From: Rossellomorea marisflavi
Lineage (GTDB): Bacteria > Bacillota > Bacilli > Bacillales > Bacillaceae_B
Direction: 5' to 3'
DNA length: 64,000 nt
Assembly: GCA_003667865.1 (NCBI GenBank)
Contig: CP033051.1
Location: 3,374,501 to 3,438,500, forward strand
The translations under genes were made by a program, and so were the position numbers. Every line of letters starts with the position of its first letter. Position 1 is the first letter of the stretch. The notes under the pieces were generated by a model. It was given only the letters and a program-made list of their open reading frames with translations. It was not told the origin of the DNA and did not search any database. Below are positions 53,716-61,194 of this stretch, piece by piece.

Positions 53716-54864
53716 ATGAAATTACGCAAGTTCATTTCTATAATCATACTATGTGTAACGTTTACTATAGGATTCTCTTTTGGTGTCTTTTACAAAACTA
53801 ATAGTATTGAAACCATTCGCTTAGAAGTGCAAAATGCACCTGGTTCTGAGAAAGCACCTTTTCAGAAAGCATTACCAAAAAGGGTTCCAGCTTCACAGAA
53901 GGTGCTAATAGGTTATGTTCAAGATTACCACAACCCTAGTAAAATTGATTATACAAACCTAACACACGTTGTATTCTCCTTTGCACATCCGACAAAAGAA
54001 GGTAAGTTGATTCTTAATGGTGACATGGCAAAGCAAAACTTAAAACAGATGGTCTCTTTAGCTCATAAACATGACACGAAGGTAATGCTTGCAGTTGGGG
54101 GCTGGTACCATATTAATGGTGGAGAAACGTATGACTACTTTAAAGAGGCAATTGCAAACCACAACTCAAGAAAAACGCTTATTCAGGAACTCGTAAATAT
54201 TTCATATAACGAGAATTTAGATGGTATTGATATTGACTTCGAACATCCCCGTTCAAAGGAGGATGCGCAGTTACTTAATACCTTTATAAAAGAGTTAAAT
54301 GAAAAGCTTATAGATAAAGAACTTTCTATTGCTGTTTATTCAAAGATTCATAGTGTTACGGGAAAAGAAAACCATTCTGTAGTATTTAATCCAAGCATGT
54401 TTCAGTACGTAGATTATGTAAATATCATGGCTTATGATGGTCAGTGGGATGGAGCCTATAATGCAGCCAATTTATCGCCATACCCATTTATAGAAAACAT
54501 CGTAAACTATTGGTCACAGTTGTTTGATACACATTCTATTTCAAAAGAAAAGCTTGTACTTGGTGTTCCGTTTTATGCACAACCAAAAGATCCACATGCT
54601 AAACAGTTGACCTACTCTGCGATTGTAAATCGCGATGTGAGTGCAGCGTATAACGATTTGATTGAAATTGATGGAATGGAGTATCACTACAATGGAATTG
54701 AAACCATCCAACGAAAGACTAAACTTGCCATCGAGAATGGATTTGGAGGAATGATGCTATGGGAAGCAGGATTTGATGTAAGTGGTCCCAATAGTTTAAC
54801 AGCCTCAATTTCAAATATGTATGAGCAAGGACAACAACAAGAATTATACTATTCCATACAATAA
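53716..54864 (+). CDS. Secreted or membrane-anchored glycoside hydrolase family 18 protein
   Basis: A 382-residue GH18 TIM barrel with an N-terminal signal anchor (about 5-25). The catalytic motif DGIDIDFEHP (DxxDxDxE, Glu about 181) is intact, as are VMLAVGGWY, NIMAYDGQWDG and LGVPFYAQP, and the final MMLWEAGFDV. It would cleave chitin or, like B. subtilis YaaH/YvbX-type proteins, peptidoglycan-like glycans. No LysM or other binding domain is present. ATG 53716 has GGAGGGAC upstream; the frame open from 53518 is inside gltC. Terminator follows. Confidence 0.92.
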   Translation: MKLRKFISIIILCVTFTIGFSFGVFYKTNSIETIRLEVQNAPGSEKAPFQKALPKRVPASQKVLIGYVQDYHNPSKIDYTNLTHVVFSFAHPTKEGKLILNGDMAKQNLKQMVSLAHKHDTKVMLAVGGWYHINGGETYDYFKEAIANHNSRKTLIQELVNISYNENLDGIDIDFEHPRSKEDAQLLNTFIKELNEKLIDKELSIAVYSKIHSVTGKENHSVVFNPSMFQYVDYVNIMAYDGQWDGAYNAANLSPYPFIENIVNYWSQLFDTHSISKEKLVLGVPFYAQPKDPHAKQLTYSAIVNRDVSAAYNDLIEIDGMEYHYNGIETIQRKTKLAIENGFGGMMLWEAGFDVSGPNSLTASISNMYEQGQQQELYYSIQ

Positions 54865-54866
54865 TC

Positions 54867-54896
54867 AAAAAATCCCACACAATGTGGGATTTTTTG
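54867..54896 (+). terminator. Terminator of GH18 gene
   Basis: AAAAAATCCCACA / TGTGGGATTTTTT with a tight loop, directly after the stop. Confidence 0.9.
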
Positions 54897-54973
54897 TATT
54901 CCTTCTATACAAGAGGTATATAAAAAAGCTTGTATCTATTAAGTTATTTTACTTTATTTTTATCCTTTAGGAA

Positions 54974-55201
54974 TTAACCAATCGTATCATAAACATCTTG
55001 TATATCCTCTTTCGCTCCCATAATACTAAATAAGTTAAACAAGCCATGGATTCGACCATGGAAAAGGTCCAGCCCCTTCTGGAGTGTAAATACGGATGCT
55101 TGTCGATTTCGCAACTCCTCAAGAGTTGGGGTATATCCTTCTGGATATGCTGGAACTAAGTTTTGTAAAAAATACAACATTTTCGGATGAACAGTTGACA
55201 T
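54974..55201 (-). CDS. Conserved-looking small hypothetical protein
   Basis: A 75-residue soluble protein beginning MSTVHPKMLYFLQNLVPAYP and continuing with LEELRNRQASVF and a His-rich turn LFHGRIHGLFNLF. AAGGAGGGATACGG precedes ATG 55201. I do not recognise the family; the good ribosome binding site and codon use support a real gene. Single-gene unit between two unrelated genes. Confidence 0.7.
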   Translation of the reverse strand: MSTVHPKMLYFLQNLVPAYPEGYTPTLEELRNRQASVFTLQKGLDLFHGRIHGLFNLFSIMGAKEDIQDVYDTIG

Positions 55202-55380
55202 CCGTATCCCTCCTTTTAAAAATAATATAAAGCAATAAAGTTATGTTAGAAAATTCTGGTTATAATTATATTCTCTTACTAATTTAAATATCCTTTTTCT
55301 TACAAATGCATTATTCCATTTATTTTTTCTAATAAATTTCTCTTAGTTTTATTTCGTCATCAAATCGTTATCAAAAACAC

Positions 55381-55408
55381 AAAAAACAGTACCCTTTTCA
55401 GAGTACTG
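55381..55408 (-). terminator. Terminator of the GAF-LuxR regulator gene
   Basis: CAGTAC / GTACTG with inner pairing and T6 on the minus strand, 3 nt beyond the stop. Confidence 0.8.
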
Positions 55409-55410
55409 AT

Positions 55411-57003
55411 TTACTTATTATATTTAATTTCATAAATCTTTTTCATTGCTTGAATACGGTCGTTTACCTCAAGCTTACGGAATATATTTGTTAAATGGTT
55501 TTTAACTGTGTGTACACTGATGAACAATTCATCTGCTGTCTCTTGATTATTTAGTCCTTCAAGTATTAGATACAGGACTTCTTTTTCTCGTTGTGTTAAT
55601 GGTAATGTTTGAATAACACTCTTTACATCGGTAATTTTCTCAATTTCAATTTCAATATCAATTAAATCTACTTTAGTGTCTTTTGGAATAACATTTGTCT
55701 CTATTTGTTCACTCTTATGGGTATTTGTGTTAGCAGAAGTACAAGTTGTACCAACCATACTAATTAGTGAAAGGACAACATCTAATAATCTTTCTATTTC
55801 ACTTTGTTGCGCATTCTCTGGAATTTCAACTGAAACATTTCCACAGGGATAACCATTTGATTGGATTATTCGGTGAACGAAATTAGTATTGCTATCTATT
55901 TCTTGAGGGTTTTTGACAATAGATTTGTGGTCAGAAAGCATTTCAGTTGATACATTCCCACGTGTATAGCTCACGCCATTTTTCATTGTTAAGCAGATTG
56001 ATTGTATCAAATTTGTATCATGACATATATCTAACATTTTAAAGATAATGTTTTGACGGTTTTTCGATTGATTTAGTAATTCAATAAGCTCAAGTATGAA
56101 ATGAAAAGATTCACTTTGCTTTTGATATTGACCGAGAGAATCTTTAATGTCCAAGTACAAAAATGAATCTTCTACAAAGCTTTCAATTACATCTCTTTGT
56201 ATTGTAGAAAGTGAGATATTATGAGTCATACCACCAAAAACAACCCCTGACCCCTTAGCTCCCTTTACAATTGGTATCGCAAAAAAATGATGTAAATCTA
56301 TGCCTTTATTTTGAAAAAATCGAGCTCTCGGTGAATCTTTTAAATTTTCCCAAACAACAAATCCATCGGAAACAAGTGCTTGTCCTATGAGACCCTCACC
56401 AAAGTAAAATGTTTCATTTTTTAATGTCGAGTTGTCTATACCATTAACATGAGTAATTTTATAAAGATTGTGTTCAGTGATCGCTGCATAACCAATAAAG
56501 CTTAAATTACCATTCTCAGAGATGATTTGATTTAAAACTTGATCGATATACATTGATTCATTTACACAACCCTCTTTCTCAAAAAGAGTGTTCACGATCT
56601 TTGAACGGTTCTGAAGTCTAGGTATTTTCTCCTCCCTTTCAAGAAGAGAAGATAATAGTTCAGAAAGATCCTCAAGCTTAGCCATGTTTGGAGCAATTTC
56701 ATGATTGTCCTTAATAGGGCCTGCAACAAGAAAGTACTGATTTTTTTGAAATATTTTTATAGGAGAAATAATAAATCCTAATTCAATACTAGCCTCGTCT
56801 ATACCTGTTATAAATGTTGGTTTACTCAACAAACTACCAACCTTTAAGAAGTGGTCAACGCTATTACTTATTACACCAAATAATTTGTTCCGATCATATT
56901 CTATAAGGTAATTGCCTTCGTAATCAATTAATACTAAATCCATATTTAAAACGGATGAATACGTTTCAAAGAGGCTTTTTAGTGAGGAATTAATAGTATT
57001 CAT
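55411..57003 (-). CDS. GAF-domain regulator with C-terminal LuxR-type HTH
   Basis: A 530-residue cytoplasmic regulator. The N-terminal part (about 1-125) is PAS/PocR-like; a GAF domain covers about 145-290 ([33 protein letters not shown]); a second less clear sensory region follows; and the C-terminus (about 468-530) is a Lux[27 protein letters not shown] and [21 protein letters not shown] 57003 has AGGAG 9 nt upstream; the TTG at 57012 overlaps it. No receiver domain, so it probably senses a small molecule. It lies next to the chemosensory cluster and may control it. Confidence 0.88.
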   Translation of the reverse strand: MNTINSSLKSLFETYSSVLNMDLVLIDYEGNYLIEYDRNKLFGVISNSVDHFLKVGSLLSKPTFITGIDEASIELGFIISPIKIFQKNQYFLVAGPIKDNHEIAPNMAKLEDLSELLSSLLEREEKIPRLQNRSKIVNTLFEKEGCVNESMYIDQVLNQIISENGNLSFIGYAAITEHNLYKITHVNGIDNSTLKNETFYFGEGLIGQALVSDGFVVWENLKDSPRARFFQNKGIDLHHFFAIPIVKGAKGSGVVFGGMTHNISLSTIQRDVIESFVEDSFLYLDIKDSLGQYQKQSESFHFILELIELLNQSKNRQNIIFKMLDICHDTNLIQSICLTMKNGVSYTRGNVSTEMLSDHKSIVKNPQEIDSNTNFVHRIIQSNGYPCGNVSVEIPENAQQSEIERLLDVVLSLISMVGTTCTSANTNTHKSEQIETNVIPKDTKVDLIDIEIEIEKITDVKSVIQTLPLTQREKEVLYLILEGLNNQETADELFISVHTVKNHLTNIFRKLEVNDRIQAMKKIYEIKYNK

Positions 57004-57058
57004 ATTAAACAACTCCTATATCTTTTCCACTATTAATATCGACACTAATCGACATTTT

Positions 57059-57555
57059 TTAATAGGTATTATGTTCCATATTTGTGAATGCTTCAGCCAT
57101 TCCTTCCCACGTTGCTAGCTGTTCAAGGAATTTATGTGACGGAACTGGCTTACTAAAATATTAGCCTTGTACCATTTTACAACCGACTTTTTTAATACAG
57201 TAGAAAGAGCATTAGCTACACCTTCGTAAAGTGTGTTGGATTGTAATTGATTAATACGTTTCAATCAACATCTTGTGCACGATTATAAAAGTGTAGTCGA
57301 CCAATTCCTATATAAAATAGAGCTTTTTCAGGCTTTGCTTTTTTCATACTATCATGAATCCTAGTTAATAACAGCGCTTCGTTTGGAAGACCTGTTACGG
57401 GATGATAGTGCGTAAGGGACTCTAACATTTTTTCTTTTTGGTATTATTCAATAATAATTGCGGTAAAACGAAGGGTCGATATAATTGAATTCAACTCATT
57501 CATTTTGGGGATTTTTCTTGCTTGTAAAATACCCCAAGAACCCCTAGTATCCAAT
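57059..57555 (-). pseudogene. Degenerate GGDEF-EAL (cyclic di-GMP) gene
   Basis: Minus-strand remnants of a dual-domain cyclic di-GMP protein. Around 57430-57261 the frame gives MLESLTHYHPVTGLPNEALL and KALFYIGIGRLHFYN, the start of a GGDEF domain, then a stop. Around 57185-57059 it gives CKMVQG-stop-YFSKPVPSHKFLEQL and ends EHNTY, the last part of an EAL domain (canonical QGYYFSKPLP), with TAA replacing a Tyr codon. Everything between, including both catalytic centres, is deleted. Traces of the upstream linker (LDTRGSWGILQARKIP) reach about 57555. Confidence 0.8.
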
Positions 57556-57643
57556 TATTTTTTGAAAGTATGGGAAAGAGTGTACATATTAAGCGAATTA
57601 TTTTCGTTCATATCTTACCTCCTTTCCGTTTATATACCAGTAC

Positions 57644-58006
57644 TTATGCACTTAGAACTTTTTGTATTGCAGAATCTATGCGATCCGCTTGAAATGGTTT
57701 AATAATAAAATCTTTCGCTCCTGCTTGGATTGCCTCTACGACCATATTTTCTTGTCCCATTGCAGAACACATGATAATTTTTGCTTTTGGATACGATGCC
57801 ATAATTTCACGTACTGCCTCAATTCCAGAAAGTTCTGGCATTGTAATGTCCATTGTGACTACTTCTGGAAGTAATTCCGAATACAAATTTACAGCCACTT
57901 TTCCATTCTCTGCTTCTCCTACAACTTCGTGACCTGATTTTTGTAGCATATCCTTTAACATCATTCTCATAAAAGCAGCATCATCTACGATTAACACTTT
58001 TGCCAT
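57644..58006 (-). CDS. cheY: CheY-type response regulator
   Basis: A 120-residue single receiver very close to Bacillus CheY: VLIVDDAAFMRMMLKDML, phosphoacceptor D53 in TMDITMPELSG, IIMCSAMGQ with the conserved Ser/Thr, and KDFIIKPFQ. It would be phosphorylated by a CheA kinase that is not in this window. It follows the PP2C gene by 24 nt on the minus strand; GAGAGAGT-type site before ATG. Confidence 0.9.
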   Translation of the reverse strand: MAKVLIVDDAAFMRMMLKDMLQKSGHEVVGEAENGKVAVNLYSELLPEVVTMDITMPELSGIEAVREIMASYPKAKIIMCSAMGQENMVVEAIQAGAKDFIIKPFQADRIDSAIQKVLSA

Positions 58007-58030
58007 ATAACTCTCTCCCTAATAAATAAA

Positions 58031-58804
58031 CTAAAATGAAATGTTGACAACGGATATGTCATCTTGTTCTTTAGGTTGTGGGGCAGTCTTTACTAAATTA
58101 CCTATCCACTGTTGAATTTCAAGATCTTTGTTTTTCAAGAATAACTCTTTAATATATTTGATCGATTCAGGATACTCCTTATACCCAGTTACCCCTAACA
58201 ACCCATCAGTATATAGTAAGAATTTGGTACGGTTATCGTAAGGAATACTATGAACCCTTGGTTCAATATCTAAATGAATTCCGAGTGGTGAACAGGTAGA
58301 TTCTATTTCATTTATTCTATTTCCTCTTAATACTAGGAATGCGGGGTTGCCAGCATTACAATAATCTACCTTTTTATGATCCGTATCAACTAACAAATAG
58401 ATTGCTGAAACAAATCGAATGGTATCCAGGTTATCGTTAAACAAAGAGAATATATGATTATTTAATTCTTTGATAACGTCATGTGGATGAATAAAACGAG
58501 CAATAATTCCATTTGTCAAAGACCATATAGACATCGAAATTAATGCAGCTGAAACACCATGTCCCATAACATCAAGCAGAAGAATTCCGTAGCGGTGTTC
58601 ATCGATTCGATGCCATACATACATATCTCCGCCTATATCATGTGCTGGGACATAGTAGCCTGATATGGATATTGTCTTATTATGAATATCTTTACTAATT
58701 ACTGCTTGCTGGAGCATAGTTGCTAATTTAATATCATTCTCGAACCGCTTTTCCATTATCTTTCTCTCTGTTTTATTACGGCTAACAACAAAGATACCAT
58801 GCAC
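58031..58804 (-). CDS. PP2C-type (SpoIIE/RsbU family) serine phosphatase
   Basis: A 257-residue bare phosphatase domain with the metal-binding motifs GGDMYVW, LLDVMGHGVSAALIS, DYCNAGNPAFLVLRG and LLYTDGLLGV. RsbU-like enzymes dephosphorylate STAS anti-anti-sigma proteins; the STAS gene lies 13 nt upstream in the same unit. There is no N-terminal sensor domain, so control may come through protein contacts. Start is GTG 58804 crowded by GAGG, or ATG 58756 with a weak site. Confidence 0.9.
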   Translation of the reverse strand: MHGIFVVSRNKTERKIMEKRFENDIKLATMLQQAVISKDIHNKTISISGYYVPAHDIGGDMYVWHRIDEHRYGILLLDVMGHGVSAALISMSIWSLTNGIIARFIHPHDVIKELNNHIFSLFNDNLDTIRFVSAIYLLVDTDHKKVDYCNAGNPAFLVLRGNRINEIESTCSPLGIHLDIEPRVHSIPYDNRTKFLLYTDGLLGVTGYKEYPESIKYIKELFLKNKDLEIQQWIGNLVKTAPQPKEQDDISVVNISF

Positions 58805-58817
58805 CTCTTTCTTTCAA

Positions 58818-59147
58818 TTACTGATAAAAACGACTAGCATCTTCAACTGATGGAAAAAACTCAATGAAGGAGTCAAATTTTACAATATTAAATATTTCTT
58901 TAATAGATGGATTATCAATGATAACAGCAAAATGTTTTTCAGCTTTTTTGGCCTTCATTGACATTTCTGCAATGATACCAAGTGCTGAACTATTTAAGTA
59001 AGATATGGCAGTAAGGTCTAGAAGTAAGATATCTCCTGAATCTTTAAATAAATTAGATGCTTGGAACCGGAAATGGTCCACGTTTTTTATTGTAAGATCT
59101 TCTTCTATTGTGAGTACATCAATGCCGTTCTGGCTAGAATGAAGCAT
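58818..59147 (-). CDS. STAS-domain protein (anti-sigma factor antagonist type)
   Basis: A 109-residue STAS protein similar to SpoIIAA/RsbV: beta-strands around VLTIEEDLTIKNV, DILLLDLTAISYLNSSALGIIAEM with the phosphorylatable Ser in NSSALG, and HFAVIIDNPSIKEIF. Paired with a PP2C phosphatase it makes half of a partner switch; no HATPase_c anti-sigma kinase or sigma factor is seen in this window. ATG 59147 has AAAGGGA 9 nt upstream; the TTG at 59156 abuts that site. Confidence 0.9.
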   Translation of the reverse strand: MLHSSQNGIDVLTIEEDLTIKNVDHFRFQASNLFKDSGDILLLDLTAISYLNSSALGIIAEMSMKAKKAEKHFAVIIDNPSIKEIFNIVKFDSFIEFFPSVEDASRFYQ

Positions 59148-59231
59148 GCTCTTCAATCCCTTTCATTCCACATGAATACATGAATGTGGTTGTTTATATC
59201 ATTTTAAAAATGTATCTTCTTCCATTATATA

Positions 59232-60284
59232 TTAAGTCAAGAAATGCAAGAGCTCATCATATATGTTTGATATCGGAGCTGTTTTATCAGAAAGTCCAGC
59301 ATTATATACCACTTTTGGCATCCCATACACAACACATGTAGACTCGTCTTCTGTTAATACAATACCGTTATTATCCTTCACCAACTTACAACCTCTTAAA
59401 CCATCATCCCCCATCCCAGTTAGGATCACGGTTAGGAGATTTGATGATAAAATTGGTGATACTGAAAGAAGTGTAACATCTATTGAAGGTTTATAAAGTG
59501 TATCAATGGTTGTATAGATCTTTAGTTTTATTTTTAACCCTTGTTCTCCATCATTCATAATGGTTGTTTGTAAACCAGCAGGAGCTATATAAATCGTACC
59601 AGGTATTATTTTTTCATTATTTTCTGCTTCTTTCACATGTAAGTTACAGAGTGAGTCAAAGCGTTCTGCCAATGGTTTCGTAAATCCTGGTGGCATATGC
59701 TGTACCACTATAATGGGAATAGGAAAATCGACTGCGAACTTTGGAAGTATCGCTTGCAGAGCGGATGGACCTCCAGTTGAGCATCCAATGACAATTAATT
59801 CTTTATCAGTAGTAATTCTTTGTTTTGACTGCTCGAACATTACGTCCTTTTCAATTTGTTGCTCTTTTAACATTTTGTCATGAAGCTGACGATTAATTTT
59901 AGCTGTTTTAGCTGCTTTTAACCTTTGCCAGAAGTCCACTATTATTGTTTCTGTTGGTTGATTAAGTAATAGACCTTTCATGACAAAATCAACGGCTCCT
60001 AGCTCGAAAGCCTCTAGGGTAGAGTGCTCTCCATTACTTAACATAACAACCGGAATAGGAGTTTCTTCCATAATAATAGCTAGTGCTTGTAATCCATCTA
60101 ACTCAGGCATTTCGATATCTAATGTTAAAAGGTCTGGCTTTAATGATTTCGTCTTCTCAATGGCATCGAATCCATTTCTTGCTTTTCCGATAACAGTGAA
60201 ATCAGGACTTAGATCGATTAACTCACTTATCGTTTTCCTCATAAATGCTGAATCGTCAACAACCAATACCTTAATTGGTTCCAA
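59232..60284 (-). CDS. cheB: Chemotaxis protein-glutamate methylesterase CheB
   Basis: A 350-residue CheB: receiver domain (1-125) with VLVVDDSAFMRK and phosphoacceptor in LLTLDIEMPEL, linker, then the CheB methylesterase domain with the catalytic Ser in IVIGCSTGGPSALQ, the His in VVQHMPPGFT and the Asp in LTGMGDDGLRG. It removes methyl groups from the MCP and can deamidate Gln residues. TTG 60284 has AAAGGGG 10 nt upstream, 7 nt after the cheR stop; the longer frame to 60344 lies inside cheR. Confidence 0.94.
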   Translation of the reverse strand: MEPIKVLVVDDSAFMRKTISELIDLSPDFTVIGKARNGFDAIEKTKSLKPDLLTLDIEMPELDGLQALAIIMEETPIPVVMLSNGEHSTLEAFELGAVDFVMKGLLLNQPTETIIVDFWQRLKAAKTAKINRQLHDKMLKEQQIEKDVMFEQSKQRITTDKELIVIGCSTGGPSALQAILPKFAVDFPIPIIVVQHMPPGFTKPLAERFDSLCNLHVKEAENNEKIIPGTIYIAPAGLQTTIMNDGEQGLKIKLKIYTTIDTLYKPSIDVTLLSVSPILSSNLLTVILTGMGDDGLRGCKLVKDNNGIVLTEDESTCVVYGMPKVVYNAGLSDKTAPISNIYDELLHFLT

Positions 60285-60291
60285 AGGGTAT

Positions 60292-61086
60292 CTACCCCTT
60301 TCTATAATAAAAAGAGCTACTTGTACTGACAGTTTCAAACCCAATACCCATACTAGATATATTTTCAGAATGACCTAAGAATAAAAAGCCTTGTTGATTA
60401 AGAGATTGATAAAAATTGCTGACGACATGTTTAATTGTCGTTTGGTCAAAGTAAATTAAAACATTTCGGCAAAAGATAAAATCGAAATTTCTCTGCGCAT
60501 TCATTGCATCATGATCTAAAAGATTTAAATGATGAAAATGAACCATATTACGAATATCGTCATGTACTTGAAATTCTTTATCTGACTCAATGAAGAATTT
60601 TTCTAGCCAATCTTGTGGAATTCTTCGGAATGATAAGGATTGTTTATTATAAGTACCATTTTTGGCTACTTGTAATACCCTTTTATCGATATCCGTTGCA
60701 TGAATTTCGAAATGCTCAATAGGAATTTCTAATTCACGTATCATCATTGCCAACGAGTATGGTTCCTCACCTGTTGAACAAGCTGCACTCCAAATTCGAA
60801 TAGGTCGATTCATGTTTAATTTCATTTGTGAAACAAGCTCTTGAAATACTTTAAGCTGCTTCTCCTCTCTGAAAAAATAGGTCTCATTTATCGTTAAAAG
60901 TTCAATAAGCTGGTCCCATTCTGATGGAGTACTTTGTATAAATCGGATATATTCCCAGGTTGTTAAGGAAAGTGTTTGAAGTCTTTTTGAGATCTTTGAT
61001 TCTAAAGTTCCTAAAGTGGATAAATAATTGAGTCCACATTTGTCATAGACTAACTTTCCGAGTTGCTTAAGAGAAAAGTCTTCCAT
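60292..61086 (-). CDS. cheR: Chemotaxis protein methyltransferase CheR
   Basis: A 264-residue SAM-dependent methyltransferase with the N-terminal helical CheR_N domain and the catalytic domain: NETYFFREEKQL, WSAACSTGEEPYSLAMMI (SAM site), HATDIDKRVL, FDFIFCRNVLIYFD and GFLFLGHSEN. It methylates Glu residues in the MCP. AAGGAG lies 8-9 nt before ATG 61086. Between it and the MCP gene is a hairpin (61137-61185). Confidence 0.95.
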   Translation of the reverse strand: MEDFSLKQLGKLVYDKCGLNYLSTLGTLESKISKRLQTLSLTTWEYIRFIQSTPSEWDQLIELLTINETYFFREEKQLKVFQELVSQMKLNMNRPIRIWSAACSTGEEPYSLAMMIRELEIPIEHFEIHATDIDKRVLQVAKNGTYNKQSLSFRRIPQDWLEKFFIESDKEFQVHDDIRNMVHFHHLNLLDHDAMNAQRNFDFIFCRNVLIYFDQTTIKHVVSNFYQSLNQQGFLFLGHSENISSMGIGFETVSTSSSFYYRKG

Positions 61087-61136
61087 GTGATCTGCTCCTT
61101 GTATTTAAATGGTAAGTGTCATCATTAGTAAGAAGA

Positions 61137-61185
61137 ACTGTCTCCATTTTGGAATTACTAATTCCTTAATAGAGACAGTCTATAA
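61137..61185 (-). terminator. Hairpin between MCP gene and cheR
   Basis: GACTGTCTC / GAGACAGTT with an inner GGAATTAGTAATTCC hairpin, 10 nt after the MCP stop. The T-run is weak, so it may only lower read-through into cheR. Confidence 0.6.
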
Positions 61186-61194
61186 TTTATTTTA

